Counted from the stretch's first letter, positions 8,681-18,093 are shown. The stretch: 64,000 bases of DNA from Klebsiella pneumoniae (GCA_945862145.1 CAMAXE010000021.1:20979-84978), one strand, 5' to 3'. Made by a program: numbers and translations. Notes: generated by a model not told the origin, from the sequence alone.

Positions 8681-9826
8681 TCAGGCGCTCAGTTTCGCCA
8701 CCCAACGGTGGTAGTGCTGCACCGCAGGCTCATTGCGCCCGAACAGGAACTCGGTGTTGGCGCCGCTGCGGATGGCCGCCTGGATACTCAGACCGATCTG
8801 GTAATCCTCGTCCTGCACCGCCTGCAGCGTCATCGCGCTGAAAGTGTCTGCGGCTTCCCGCTCCTCGTCTGTCTCCGGCAGCGTCGCGCAGAGCACAGTC
8901 TGGCGCGTGATGGTGGTGTCTGGTGTGGGCCCCGGGAACACCTGGCTCACCAGGCAGTGGTCGCCGAGGATTCCCGAAATCGAGAGATTCGGGAACACCG
9001 AATGCACGCGGCGTATATGTTTTTCGGGTTCCCAGTCGGATTCAGGCTGATCGCGCAGTTCGCCCAGTGTGCGACGCCCGAAGACCAGTCGCTGGTGGGG
9101 GCCGAAGGTGTCCCACACCAGCAGGTTGCCCACCGTGTGCTTGCCCACGGTACGGCCGTGCACGCTGTCGTGGTGGTAGACCTCGAGGTAGCCGTCCAGC
9201 GCGACTTTCCAGCCCGGGCCGGGGAGGTCGCGTTGGGTGTAGATCTGCCAGCTGTCGAGGCGCAGTCCGGCGAGTGGCTCCAGCATGCCCTCCAGCCAGT
9301 CGTCGATGCCGAAGGACACACCGGGGGTCAGCACGCCCCAGATCAGGCCCATGCGCTCGGCGCAGGCGAGCGGGGTGAGCCCGAGCTCCGCGGTGTTCAC
9401 ATCGCCGAATGTCTCGCCGCGGTAGCGGCCGATCAGGGCGCCTTGATCGTCGTAGGTCCAGGCGTGGTAGGGGCAGGCAAAGACCCGCGCGCTGCCGCTG
9501 CCATGCGGGCAGAGTTGCGCGCCGCGGTGGCGGCAGACGTTCAGGAACGCGCGCACCGCGCCATCGCTGCCGCGCACCACGAGCACCGGCACTCCGAGCA
9601 GGTCGAGCGCGACATAGCTCCCCGGACCCGGCAGTTCGATGGACAGACAGAGCGCGATCGGCTGGCGCTTGAAGACGCGGTCGATCTCGTGGCGGTAGCG
9701 GTCCGGATCGGTATAGGCCGCGACCGGCATCGGCATGATCCCGGCTGCCTGGTCCGTGGTGCGGGCCACGAAATGCGCCAGCGCGCGCCGGAGCAGAGGC
9801 ATGGCATCGTCAGTGTTGGTGCTCAA
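8681..9826 (-). CDS. Rieske non-heme iron aromatic-ring-hydroxylating oxygenase, alpha subunit (first of three)
   Basis: Terminal oxygenase of 381 residues. The Rieske [2Fe-2S] site is CRHRGAQLCPHG followed by CPYHAW. The mononuclear iron motif EVYHHDSVH lies in the C-terminal domain. A TTG start at 9826 is proposed because it follows GGAG with a 9-nt spacer and begins four bases after the stop of the upstream NTF2-like gene (9831); the first ATG would be at 9802. The partner upstream resembles a ring-hydroxylating small subunit in fold. No reductase or Rieske ferredoxin gene adjoins, so electrons must come from elsewhere. Confidence 0.88.
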   Translation of the reverse strand: MSTNTDDAMPLLRRALAHFVARTTDQAAGIMPMPVAAYTDPDRYRHEIDRVFKRQPIALCLSIELPGPGSYVALDLLGVPVLVVRGSDGAVRAFLNVCRHRGAQLCPHGSGSARVFACPYHAWTYDDQGALIGRYRGETFGDVNTAELGLTPLACAERMGLIWGVLTPGVSFGIDDWLEGMLEPLAGLRLDSWQIYTQRDLPGPGWKVALDGYLEVYHHDSVHGRTVGKHTVGNLLVWDTFGPHQRLVFGRRTLGELRDQPESDWEPEKHIRRVHSVFPNLSISGILGDHCLVSQVFPGPTPDTTITRQTVLCATLPETDEEREAADTFSAMTLQAVQDEDYQIGLSIQAAIRSGANTEFLFGRNEPAVQHYHRWVAKLSA

Positions 9827-9830
9827 GGGA

Positions 9831-10394
9831 TCAGTCTCCGCGTTGTTGCTGCCGGAATGCCTGCCAGGCGGGCAGTGACTCGGGGTAATCGGCCGGCTGC
9901 GCGCTGCCACCGATATGCACCCGCAATTCCTGGTTGAGGCCGGCCGGGTAGTGCTCTGCCGGCACGTAGTAGAGGTAGCTTATCTCGCGGCGCTGAAAGC
10001 GCCAGATGCCGGCCTCGCGCCGGTACTCATCGTGGTAGCGCATGGCCGCCAGGCTCACCACGGCGTCGGGCGTGGTCTCCGCGTGGCTGTAGACGGTGCC
10101 GCTGGCGCGGTCGGCGTCCTCGGGGTCGCAGCGGACGATGACGTCGTGGGTCCAGTGGCAAGAGGGGCCGCGGTTGGCGAGCGCTCCGGCCAGCAGGGCG
10201 CAGATGGCCTCGGCGCCGCTCGCCTGCATCCTGCCGCTCGCCGAGCTGAAGCAGGCATCCTGCGTGAAGAGTTCGCGCAGCCGCGCGATGTCCTGCTCGT
10301 CGCAGGCGATGGCGTAGCTGCTGACCAGTTCCTGGATGGCATTGCGCGACTCGAGTCGGTCGATGCGTCTTGCAAGCTCCGCGATATCCGACAT
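9831..10394 (-). CDS. NTF2-like/SnoaL-like protein, possible small subunit of the Rieske oxygenase
   Basis: A 187-residue alpha+beta barrel protein. The opening helices (LARRIDRLESRNAIQELVSSYAIACDEQD) and the following LRELFTQDACF are the hallmark of the SnoaL-4/NTF2 superfamily, which includes ring-hydroxylating dioxygenase beta subunits and scytalone dehydratase. It is immediately upstream of, and closely spaced with, the Rieske alpha subunit, which favours a partnership. A stand-alone isomerase or dehydratase role is the alternative. Confidence 0.75.
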   Translation of the reverse strand: MSDIAELARRIDRLESRNAIQELVSSYAIACDEQDIARLRELFTQDACFSSASGRMQASGAEAICALLAGALANRGPSCHWTHDVIVRCDPEDADRASGTVYSHAETTPDAVVSLAAMRYHDEYRREAGIWRFQRREISYLYYVPAEHYPAGLNQELRVHIGGSAQPADYPESLPAWQAFRQQQRGD

Positions 10395-10628
10395 GCTGCG
10401 ATCCCACTGACTTCCCGGCGGGCAGTAAACGACTCGGTTGCAGTGCCGTCAAACGCCGGGCAGCCGCGGCGCCCGGGGGCCTGCGGCATAGGGATGGACG
10501 TCCTACCGGCGCCGCGCGCGCCGGGCTCTGCTCACCCCGCGCTGCGGCGGCTGCCATCTGCGCTTGCCGCCGCGCGCGCGGGGGTGGAATACTCTCAGCC
10601 CTGCAGTACAGTTGAGGCGTCGGCAAGC

Positions 10629-11225
10629 ATGGAATTCACTGGCGAGTACCCGATTCCGGCCCCGCGCGAGCAGGTCTGGCAGGAATTGAACGACCCGCGG
10701 GCACTGCAGGCCTGTATCCCGGGTTGTGAAGGGTTGGAGCTGGTGGGCGAGAACCGCTATGAGGCACGCCTGTTCGCCAAGGTCGGCCCGGTGCAGGCGA
10801 AGTTCAAGGGCACCGTCACGCTGCAGAATCTCGCGCCACCGGCCTCCTACGACATTGATTTCGAGGGCAGTGGCGGCGTCGCCGGCTTTGCCCGCGGGCG
10901 CGCTACGGTCACGCTCACCGAGGACGGGCCGCACACCCGGCTCGCCTACACGGCCCAGGCCACGGTCGGCGGCAAGCTGGCGCAGATCGGCCAGCGGCTG
11001 GTGGATTCCAGCGCCCGCAAGATGGCGGACGATTTTTTCGGTGAGTTCAGCCGGCACTGTGCTGCGGTCTCGCCGCAACCGGCCGAGGCGCCTGCCGCCG
11101 GCCCCGAGCCAACACCAGCAGCCGCACTGCTCGCGGGCCCGGGTCCCTCCGGTCTCGGGCTGACGCTGAAGATCGCCGCTGCGCTGGCAGCTCTCGCCGC
11201 GCTCGCGTGGTGGTGGCTGCGCTGA
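10629..11225 (+). CDS. CoxG-like SRPBCC protein with C-terminal membrane anchor
   Basis: The 198-residue protein has a START/SRPBCC domain of the CO-dehydrogenase subunit G family ([17 protein letters not shown], then [12 protein letters not shown] and [10 protein letters not shown]), about residues 1-145. A Pro/Ala linker is followed by a single C-terminal transmembrane helix ([21 protein letters not shown]). In carboxydotrophs CoxG recruits CO dehydrogenase to the cytoplasmic membrane; by analogy this one may anchor the Cox-like hydroxylase encoded just downstream. It begins the plus-strand run 10629-16061 and is divergent from the NTF2/Rieske pair. Confidence 0.85.
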   Translation: MEFTGEYPIPAPREQVWQELNDPRALQACIPGCEGLELVGENRYEARLFAKVGPVQAKFKGTVTLQNLAPPASYDIDFEGSGGVAGFARGRATVTLTEDGPHTRLAYTAQATVGGKLAQIGQRLVDSSARKMADDFFGEFSRHCAAVSPQPAEAPAAGPEPTPAAALLAGPGPSGLGLTLKIAAALAALAALAWWWLR

Positions 11226-11271
11226 ACGCGCTGGCAGCAACGCGACTGAAACACATCGAGGAGAACAGCCA

Positions 11272-11739
11272 ATGGTAGCTATCGCGGTCAACGTCAACGG
11301 GAAGGACATCGAGGCGGAGGTCGATGGCCGCGTGCTGCTGGTCGAGTTCCTGCGCGAGACACTGCGCTTGACCGGCACGCACGTGGGTTGTGACACGGCG
11401 CAGTGCGGTGCCTGCGTGGTGCATCTGGACGGACGCGCCGTGAAATCCTGCAACGTGCTGGCTGCGCAGGCCCATGGTTCCAGCGTGCGCACTATCGAGG
11501 GCCTCGCCCAAGGCGAGTTGCATCCGGTACAGAGAGCGTTCAGCACCCACCACGGCCTGCAGTGCGGCTTCTGCACGCCGGGCATGATCATGACGGCAGT
11601 GGACATCATCCGCCGTCATCCCGACCCCGACGAGGCCGTGGTGCGTGAGCAGCTCGAGGGCAACCTCTGCCGCTGCACGGGCTACGAAAACATCGTTACC
11701 GCGGTGCTTGCCGCCGCCGCCGAGATGAGGAGCAGCTGA
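11272..11739 (+). CDS. Molybdenum hydroxylase [2Fe-2S] small subunit (CoxS-like)
   Basis: Iron-sulfur subunit of the xanthine-oxidase family, 155 residues. The plant-type cluster ligands are [15 protein letters not shown] and the following AVKSC; the second, alpha-helical cluster is [10 protein letters not shown] with CRCTGYENI. It passes electrons from the molybdenum site to FAD. Gene order S-L-M matches form II CoxSLM operons rather than form I (M-S-L). Its stop is separated from the large subunit start by one base. Confidence 0.93.
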   Translation: MVAIAVNVNGKDIEAEVDGRVLLVEFLRETLRLTGTHVGCDTAQCGACVVHLDGRAVKSCNVLAAQAHGSSVRTIEGLAQGELHPVQRAFSTHHGLQCGFCTPGMIMTAVDIIRRHPDPDEAVVREQLEGNLCRCTGYENIVTAVLAAAAEMRSS

Positions 11740-11740
11740 G

Positions 11741-14104
11741 ATGAGCCAGCCAAAACACGCCTCCGGCATGGGCGCCTCGCAGGCGCGCAAGGAAGACTAC
11801 CGTTTCATCACCGGACAGGGGCGCTACACCGACGACCTCCGCCTGCCCGACCAGGCGCATGCGGTTTTCGTGCGCTCGCCGCACGCCCATGCGCGCATTC
11901 TCGCGGTCGATGTGTCCGCTGCTCTCGAGGCACCCGGGGTGATCGGCGTGCTGACCGGCGCTGACTACGCGGCCGAGGGCCTGAACCCGATGCCGAGCGC
12001 CTGGGATACCCGCTCCAAGGACGGCACGCCGGCCCGCGTTGGCCAGCGTCCGGCACTGGTGAGCGACAAGGCCTGCTACGCGGGCGATCACATCGCGGTG
12101 GTGGTGGCTGAGACCCGCGAGCAGGCCAAGGATGCCGCCGAACTGGTGCAGGTCGATTACGAGCCGCTCGCTGCCGTGACCACGCCGCGCGCGGCCCTCG
12201 ATGCCGCCGCGCCGCAGATCCATCCGGTGGCCCCCGGCAACTGTGCCTTCGATTGGGAAGCCGGCGATCGCGCGGCGGTGGATGCCGCCTTCGCGCGCGC
12301 CACCCACCGCGTGTCGCTCGATCTGCTGAACAGCCGGCTCATACCGAATGCGATGGAGCCGCGCGCCGCCAACGCCGTTCATGACGCCGGCAAGGGCGAG
12401 TTCACGCTACATCTCACCACGCAGAATCCGCACGGCAAGCGGACGCTGCTCTCGGCTGCTATCGGCCTCGCGCCGGACACGCGTATCCGCGTGCTCTCGG
12501 GCGATGTGGGTGGTGGCTTCGGCTCCAAGGCGATGCTCTACCCGGAGGAGATCATCTGCATGATGGCCGCGCGGCGTTTCGGGCGGCCCGTGAAGTGGAC
12601 AGCCGAGCGCAGCGAGTCCTTTCTGGGCGATGCGCACGGACGCGATCACGACACCCGCGTTGAACTCGCGCTGGATGCCGACTACAAGTTTCTGGCGCTG
12701 CGCATCAACACCATCGCCAATCTGGGCGGTTACCTCTCCACTTTCGGCGCGCTGGTACCCACCGTGATGTACGCGCTGATCGCGCCCGGGCAGTACGTAG
12801 TGCCGGCCGCCTACGCAGAGGTGCGCGGCGTCTATACCAACACCGCCCCGGTTGATGCCTATCGCGGTGCGGGTCGTCCCGAGGCCTGCTACGTGATCGA
12901 GCGCGTGGTCGAACACGCCGCGCGCACGCTGGGCATCGATCCGGCCGAGCTCCGGCGGCGCAATTTCGTGCGTGAATTCCCGCATCATTCGGCCTTCGGG
13001 CTGGAGTACGACACGGGCGATTTCGTCGGCCTGCTAGACAAGGCTCTGGAGATGAGCGACTACGCCAACTTCCCCGCCCGGCGCGCTGCCAGCGAGGCGC
13101 GCGGCCTGAAACGCGGCATCGGTTTCTCCTCGTACATCGAGATTGCCGGTTTCGGTCCCTCGCGCATCCTCGCCAAGCTCGGTGCCCCGGGCGGCGTCTG
13201 GGAGTCCGCCGAAATCCGCGTGAACGGCTCGGGTTCGGTCGAGGTGATCACCGGCTGCCACTCGCACGGCCAGAGTCACGAGACCACCTACGCACAGCTC
13301 GTCTGCGAGCGGCTGGGTGTGGCTTTCGATCAGGTCGAGATCCTGCACGGCGACACCAATCGCGGACCCGCGGGCTCCGGCACCTCGGGCTCGCGCTCCT
13401 CGGTGGGCATGTCGGCGATAGACGGCGCCTGCAGCAAGATCGTCGCCAAGGGCCGGCTGATCGCCTCCTACGTGATGGGTGTGGAGGAGTCGGCGGTCAG
13501 TTTCGCCGATGGCAGGTTCACGGCAGCGGGCGCGAAACCGCTCTCGCTCGGCGAGGTGGCAGTTGCCTCCTACGCGGCAAGTAGTTTCCCCAACGGCAGC
13601 CTCGAGCCCGGCCTGCACGCGGTCCACTTTTTCGATCCGCCCAACTTCACCTATCCCGGCGGCTGCTATGTTTGCGAGGTCGAGATCGACCCCGAGACCG
13701 GCACCACCACCATCGTCGATTTCGTCGCTGTCGATGACTTCGGCTGCGTGGCCAACCCGATGGTCGTGCACGGCCAAGTCCAGGGCGGCGTGACGCAGGG
13801 CATCGGTCAGGCGCTGCACGAACACTGCGCCTATGATCCGGATTCGGGCCAGCTGTTGAGCGGCTCCTACATGGACTACGGCATGCCGCGCGCCGATGAC
13901 CTGCCGCGCTTCCGCATCGCGCTGTTAGAGACGCCGTGCCCGGGTAATCCGGTGGGCATGAAGGGCTGCGGCGAGGCGGGCGCCATCGGTGCCACACCCG
14001 CGGTGATCAACGCCATTACCGGTGCGCTGGGCATCACCGACATCCGGATGCCGGCCACGCCAGAGCGCGTGTGGCTGGCCGCCAACCCGCAACAACCGAG
14101 CTGA
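11741..14104 (+). CDS. Molybdopterin-binding large subunit, form II CoxL-like (xanthine dehydrogenase family)
   Basis: The 787-residue catalytic subunit binds molybdopterin cytosine dinucleotide. Visible family landmarks are GQGRYTDDLRLP near the N terminus, GDVGGGFGSKAML, the active-site loop AYRGAGRPEACY, and the C-terminal KGCGEAGAIGATPAVINAI carrying the catalytic Glu. The AYRGAGR loop is the form II signature; true (form I) CO dehydrogenase has AYXCSFR with a copper-binding Cys, which is missing here. Form II enzymes have doubtful or no CO activity, and many hydroxylate N-heterocycles or other substrates. No CoxD/E/F maturation genes lie in the window. Confidence 0.92.
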   Translation: MSQPKHASGMGASQARKEDYRFITGQGRYTDDLRLPDQAHAVFVRSPHAHARILAVDVSAALEAPGVIGVLTGADYAAEGLNPMPSAWDTRSKDGTPARVGQRPALVSDKACYAGDHIAVVVAETREQAKDAAELVQVDYEPLAAVTTPRAALDAAAPQIHPVAPGNCAFDWEAGDRAAVDAAFARATHRVSLDLLNSRLIPNAMEPRAANAVHDAGKGEFTLHLTTQNPHGKRTLLSAAIGLAPDTRIRVLSGDVGGGFGSKAMLYPEEIICMMAARRFGRPVKWTAERSESFLGDAHGRDHDTRVELALDADYKFLALRINTIANLGGYLSTFGALVPTVMYALIAPGQYVVPAAYAEVRGVYTNTAPVDAYRGAGRPEACYVIERVVEHAARTLGIDPAELRRRNFVREFPHHSAFGLEYDTGDFVGLLDKALEMSDYANFPARRAASEARGLKRGIGFSSYIEIAGFGPSRILAKLGAPGGVWESAEIRVNGSGSVEVITGCHSHGQSHETTYAQLVCERLGVAFDQVEILHGDTNRGPAGSGTSGSRSSVGMSAIDGACSKIVAKGRLIASYVMGVEESAVSFADGRFTAAGAKPLSLGEVAVASYAASSFPNGSLEPGLHAVHFFDPPNFTYPGGCYVCEVEIDPETGTTTIVDFVAVDDFGCVANPMVVHGQVQGGVTQGIGQALHEHCAYDPDSGQLLSGSYMDYGMPRADDLPRFRIALLETPCPGNPVGMKGCGEAGAIGATPAVINAITGALGITDIRMPATPERVWLAANPQQPS

Positions 14105-14116
14105 GGAGGCGCCACC

Positions 14117-14914
14117 ATGTACCCCTTCGATTACCGCAGGGCCACGACCGTGGCAGAGGCCGTCGCGCAGCTGCGCGCCGATGACAGCGCCAAGCTCCTC
14201 GCCGGAGGCCAATCGCTGCTGGCTGCCATGAAGCAGCGTCTCGCGATGCACTCGGCGCTGATCGACATCGGCCGCTTGCCCGAACTGAAAGGCATTCGCC
14301 GCGAGGGCGACCGGCTGGTGGTGGGCGCCGGCGAGAAGCACGCCGATGTGGCTGCCTCCGCGCTGGTCGCCGAGACGATCCCCGCGCTTGCCACGCTGGC
14401 AGGCCTGATCGGTGATCCGCTGGTGCGCCACATGGGCTCGCTGGGGGGAGCACTCGCCAACAACGACCCCTCCGCCGATTACCCGTCTGCCGCACTGGCG
14501 CTGGATGCGCAGATCATCACGTCAGAGCGCAGCATCACCGCCGACGATTTCTTCCGCGGCATGTTCGAGACGGCGCTGGGCGCGAGCGAGATCATCACAG
14601 CGGTGTCTTTTGCCATCCCGCAGCGCGCCGCCTACATCAAGTTTCCCAACCCCGCCTCGCGCTATGCCATGGCCGGCGCCTTCGTGGCGCGGCATGCGGG
14701 TGGTGTGCGCGTGGCCATCACGGGTGCGGGTTCCTGCGTGTTCCGAGCACGTGATTTCGAGGCCGCACTGGCGCGGGATTTCCGCCCCGAGGCCATCGCC
14801 GGCATCGCGCTGGACGACAGCCACATGATCGCCGACATGCACGGCTCCGCTGCCTATCGAGCCCACCTCGCGGGCGTAGTGGCGCGGCGGGCCGTTGCCG
14901 CCTGCATGGGCTGA
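14117..14914 (+). CDS. FAD-binding medium subunit of molybdenum hydroxylase (CoxM-like)
   Basis: The 265-residue flavoprotein accepts electrons from CoxS-like clusters. FAD-contact motifs are seen: KLLAGGQSLLAAMKQRLA (pyrophosphate binding) and RHMGSLGGALANNDPSADYP. A strong GAGGAGG ribosome-binding site precedes the ATG. With CoxS- and CoxL-like proteins it forms the (LMS)2 heterohexamer typical of the family. It is followed after 25 bp by an LLM flavoprotein in the same run. Confidence 0.93.
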   Translation: MYPFDYRRATTVAEAVAQLRADDSAKLLAGGQSLLAAMKQRLAMHSALIDIGRLPELKGIRREGDRLVVGAGEKHADVAASALVAETIPALATLAGLIGDPLVRHMGSLGGALANNDPSADYPSAALALDAQIITSERSITADDFFRGMFETALGASEIITAVSFAIPQRAAYIKFPNPASRYAMAGAFVARHAGGVRVAITGAGSCVFRARDFEAALARDFRPEAIAGIALDDSHMIADMHGSAAYRAHLAGVVARRAVAACMG

Positions 14915-14939
14915 ACGCACACCACCCCGGGAGTCCCGC

Positions 14940-16061
14940 ATGTCCACCGAGCAGTTGCCGTCTACCAATCCGATGCTTGCCAGCCGCAACCGGCTGAAGC
15001 TTGGCGTCTTCGGCGTCAACGTGAGCGGCGGCTGCTCGATGAGCGATGTGCCAGGCACCATCGCGGTGGAGTGGGCCGAGTCGGTGCGCATCGCGCAGGC
15101 GGCCGAGGATGCCGGCATCGAGGGCATCGTGCCGGTGGCCCGCTGGAAGGGCATGGGCGGCAAGGTGAACTTCAACCACCGCAACTTCGACCCCTTCACC
15201 TGGGCCGCCGGACTCGCGGCGGTGACGAAACGCATCGCGCTGTTCTCGACCTTCCACGTGCCCACGGTGCACCCGGTTCGCGCCGCCAAGGAAGTCGCCA
15301 CGATTGACCACATCTCGGGCGGGCGTTTCTGCCTCAACCTGGTGGCGGGCTGGAACGAGAAGGAGATCGCCCTGTTCGGTGCCGCGCAGCGCGGTCACGA
15401 TGACCGCTACGCCGTGGCTGAGGACTGGCTCACGCTCTGCAAGGAACTGTGGACCCGCGAGGGCGAGTTCGATTACGACGGCCCGTTTTTCAAGGTGCCG
15501 GGCGCCTACTCGGAACCCAAGCCCCTGCAGCGCCCGGGCCCGGTGCTGATGAGCGCCGGCAACAGCCCGCGTGGCCAGCATTTCGCGGCCCGCCACACGG
15601 ATCTCAACTTCGTGGTGGCGCGCGATATGGAGGGCGCGGGTCGTGCCGCCGCGCAGGTGAAGCGTATCGCCCGCGAAGACTATGGCCGCGACATCCAGGT
15701 TTTCGGGCAGTGCTACATCGTCTGCCGCGACACCGAGAAAGAAGCCCGCGAGTTCGCCGACTATTACGTGAACCAGCGCGGCGACTGGGAGGGCGTGCGC
15801 AACCTCCTCGATGTGCTGATACCGAACTCGAAGAGCGCGCTCGGTTCGGACTGGGAAGCCATGGCCGCCAACATGATCGCCGGCTACGGCGCGCTGCCGC
15901 TGATCGGCACGCCCGAGCAGATCGTCGACGGCCTGCTGGCTTTCTCGAAAGCGGGCTTGGACGGCACCACCTTGAGCTGGGTCGATTACGAGGCAGGTAT
16001 CGCGCAGTTCAAGGAGCGCATCCTGCCTTTGATGGTGCAGGCGGGGCTGCGCGAGGGCTGA
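14940..16061 (+). CDS. LLM-class flavin-dependent monooxygenase
   Basis: A luciferase-like TIM-barrel enzyme of 373 residues, related to the alkanesulfonate/dimethyl-sulfone/nitrilotriacetate monooxygenase group. Typical blocks are MGGKVNFNHRNFDPFTWAAGLAA, STFHVPTVHPVRAAKEVATIDHISGGR, and LVAGWNEKEIALFG. It needs reduced flavin from a separate reductase, and none is adjacent. The ATG at 14940 has GGGAG upstream. It ends the CoxGSLM run, so the two oxidases may act in one pathway. The 3' stop lies inside an inverted repeat shared with the convergent LLM gene. Confidence 0.88.
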   Translation: MSTEQLPSTNPMLASRNRLKLGVFGVNVSGGCSMSDVPGTIAVEWAESVRIAQAAEDAGIEGIVPVARWKGMGGKVNFNHRNFDPFTWAAGLAAVTKRIALFSTFHVPTVHPVRAAKEVATIDHISGGRFCLNLVAGWNEKEIALFGAAQRGHDDRYAVAEDWLTLCKELWTREGEFDYDGPFFKVPGAYSEPKPLQRPGPVLMSAGNSPRGQHFAARHTDLNFVVARDMEGAGRAAAQVKRIAREDYGRDIQVFGQCYIVCRDTEKEAREFADYYVNQRGDWEGVRNLLDVLIPNSKSALGSDWEAMAANMIAGYGALPLIGTPEQIVDGLLAFSKAGLDGTTLSWVDYEAGIAQFKERILPLMVQAGLREG

Positions 16062-16072
16062 GGGCTCAGCCC
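16055..16072. terminator. Inverted repeat spanning two convergent stop codons
   Basis: GGGCTGAG (16055-16062) and CTCAGCCC (16065-16072) form a perfect 8-bp inverted repeat with a 2-base centre, so about 7 bp would pair with a small loop. It contains both the TGA of the plus-strand LLM gene and, on the minus strand, the TGA of the convergent LLM gene. There is no T-run on either side. It may act as a bidirectional barrier between the two runs. Confidence 0.4.
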
Positions 16073-16905
16073 ACCCGCGCCGCGATCTCCGCCAGCGGCT
16101 TCAGTATTTCGGGGCTGTGCGGCGGCGGCAGGTAGAAGAGCATCAGGCCCAGACCCTCGTCGCGGAAGCGGCGGCAGTTTTCTTCCAGCGTTTTCAGGTC
16201 ATGCAGATCCACCGGCTGGTGGATCGAGGTCATGATCTCATCGGGGTTGCGACCCTGCTCGCGGCAGATGCGGTGCAGCACAGCGCGCTTGGCCACGAAA
16301 CCCTCGACGTCATAGGCGGCGTAGTTCCAGTGCTGCGCCCAGCGCGCCACGAGTGGAAGCGTCCGCTTTTCGCCGTTGCCACCGATGCAGATCGGCGGAT
16401 GCGGCCGCTGCAGCGGTGGCGGATTGCAGCGCGCGTCACGCAGGTTGTAGACCTTGCCGCTGAAGTTGCTCACCTCGTTGGCGAGGAGGCCGTGGATCAC
16501 CTCGCAGGCTTCCTCAAAGCGATCGAAGCGCTCGGTAAGCGAGCCGAGTTCGATACCGTAGGCATCGCACTCCTGTTGGCTCCACCCCGCGCCAAGCCCC
16601 AGTTCCAGCCTGCCGTTACTCACGATATCGAGCGTGGCGGCCATATTCGCGAGTACGGCGGGGTGGCGGTAGAGCGTGCCGGTGACCATGCAGCCGAGGC
16701 GGATCCGTTGCGTGGCCTGGGCGAGTGCGGTGAGCGTGATCCAGCCCTCCAGGCAAGGGCCGTTCGTGTCGGGCACGTTGATCGGGTAGAAATGATCGAA
16801 GGTCCAGGCCGAGTGGAACTCGGTGATGCGATCTGCGGCCTGCCACACGGCGAGCATATCGGCCCAGGTGGTGCACTGGGGCGAGGTCTTTATGGCGTAG
16901 AGCAT
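16066..16905 (-). CDS. LLM-class flavin/F420-dependent oxidoreductase (TIGR03560-like)
   Basis: The 279-residue luciferase-like protein has FDHFYPIN near the N terminus, LGCMVTGTLYRHPAVLANMAATLDIVSNGRLELGLGAGW, and PPICIGGNGEKRTLPLVARWAQHWNY. These are the blocks of the LLM subgroup generally annotated as F420-dependent; whether this organism makes F420 cannot be seen, and FMN is the alternative. It is the last gene of the nine-gene minus-strand run that starts at the MFS transporter. Confidence 0.87.
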   Translation of the reverse strand: MLYAIKTSPQCTTWADMLAVWQAADRITEFHSAWTFDHFYPINVPDTNGPCLEGWITLTALAQATQRIRLGCMVTGTLYRHPAVLANMAATLDIVSNGRLELGLGAGWSQQECDAYGIELGSLTERFDRFEEACEVIHGLLANEVSNFSGKVYNLRDARCNPPPLQRPHPPICIGGNGEKRTLPLVARWAQHWNYAAYDVEGFVAKRAVLHRICREQGRNPDEIMTSIHQPVDLHDLKTLEENCRRFRDEGLGLMLFYLPPPHSPEILKPLAEIAARVG

Positions 16906-16963
16906 TGTCGCTGTCCTCTGTACTGCGGGGCTCCGGTTTTTCCGGCCGCCCGTCGTGTGTCGT

Positions 16964-17320
16964 TCACTGTGCCTGGTAGCTCGCCAGATCGAAATAATCG
17001 CGCCAGGCGCGGATCAGTCCGTTCTCGATTTCGAACGCGCCCATGACCGGCAGATTGACGGGTCGGCCCGCGATCGTAAAGCGGTCGACGCGCTCGGTGA
17101 GCACGGTGTTGCCGTTGGCGGCGATATTCGTCATCTCCCAGTCGATGCTGTCGAACACCCAGCGCGAGCGCAGGTAGGCGCTCACGGCGGCCTTGCCCGC
17201 GAGCGGCTCCATGGGCACGTTGTGGTAGCGGATGTCCTCGTGCAGGAAGCCGAGGATGGCCTCGAGATCCATGCGGTTCCACGCCGCCACGAAGGCCTCG
17301 ACGACCTGCACGGGATTCAT
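16964..17320 (-). CDS. Limonene-1,2-epoxide hydrolase family protein
   Basis: A 118-residue NTF2-fold enzyme. In the known limonene-1,2-epoxide hydrolase, catalysis needs an Asp-Arg-Asp triad. Here ERVDRF supplies the Arg and first Asp, and RAWRDYFDL supplies the second Asp in the right context. The MNPVQVVEAFVAAWNRMD opening is also typical. The ATG at 17320 lies 11 bases after the upstream SDR stop. Its presence beside two P450s suggests an epoxidation-then-hydrolysis step. Members also include delta-isomerase-like and uncharacterised SnoaL proteins. Confidence 0.78.
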   Translation of the reverse strand: MNPVQVVEAFVAAWNRMDLEAILGFLHEDIRYHNVPMEPLAGKAAVSAYLRSRWVFDSIDWEMTNIAANGNTVLTERVDRFTIAGRPVNLPVMGAFEIENGLIRAWRDYFDLASYQAQ

Positions 17321-17331
17321 GCGGCGCGCCG

Positions 17332-18093
17332 TCAAAACGGTGTGGTGCCAAGGCCAAGGCCGCCGTCGACGTCGAGTTGCGCCCCGGTCGTCCACTCGGC
17401 CCGGATCAGGTACTCGATGCCTTCGGCGATTTCTTCTTCGGTGCCGATGCGCCCCAGCGGATGCAGCGGCGCCATTGACTGCAGGCGCTGCAGGGCCGCT
17501 GCGTCATCGGCGAGTCCGGCACGCTGGTTGATCTCGGTGAACACGGCGCCCGGCGCCACGCAGTTTACGCGCACGCCGCGCGGTCCGAGTTCGGCCGCGA
17601 GCACGCGCGTCAGCGTTTCGACCGCGCCCTTGGTGGCCGCATAGGGCGATGCGCCCGGAAACGCCCGTCGGTTGTGTACCGAGCCGATAAAGATCACCGC
17701 ACCGCGTCGCGCCGAGAGGTGCTCCGCCGCGAGCCCGGTCATCATCATCGCGGCCACCACATTGGTGTGAAAGAGTTCGAGCAGGCGTTGCTCGTCGAGT
17801 GCGTCGATGGTGCCGCGGTACATGTTCCCGGCGTTGTTGATCAGTGCGTCCAACCCGCCACCGTGTGCCACGGCCGCATCGACCAGACGTGCGCGGTCCG
17901 GCGCGCTGGTGATGTCGGCACGCACTGCGAGACAGGCCTCGCCGATGCTTGCCGCGACGGCGTTAACTTTTTCCTCGCGCCGGCCGCAGATGGTCACGCG
18001 CGCGCCGAGGGCTGCGTAGCGCCGTGCCATGCCGGCGCCGAGCCCCGAGCCGCCGCCGGTGATCAGGATGGACATGCCGCGGATATCTTTCAT
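17332..18093 (-). CDS. Short-chain dehydrogenase/reductase
   Basis: Classical SDR of 253 residues. The cofactor motif is TGGGSGLGAGMA (TGxxxGxG); NNAGNMYRG follows; the catalytic YAATK (YxxxK) lies in ASPYAATKGAVE; the C terminus has VDGGLGLG. The start overlaps the stop of the upstream ThuA-like gene (ATGA on the minus strand). It probably oxidises or reduces an alcohol or ketone generated by the P450/LLM steps. Confidence 0.9.
   Translation of the reverse strand: MKDIRGMSILITGGGSGLGAGMARRYAALGARVTICGRREEKVNAVAASIGEACLAVRADITSAPDRARLVDAAVAHGGGLDALINNAGNMYRGTIDALDEQRLLELFHTNVVAAMMMTGLAAEHLSARRGAVIFIGSVHNRRAFPGASPYAATKGAVETLTRVLAAELGPRGVRVNCVAPGAVFTEINQRAGLADDAAALQRLQSMAPLHPLGRIGTEEEIAEGIEYLIRAEWTTGAQLDVDGGLGLGTTPF

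Noticed and set aside
11741..14104. Genuine (form I) CO dehydrogenase large subunit
   Set aside because: The active-site loop is AYRGAGR, without the Cys that binds copper in form I.
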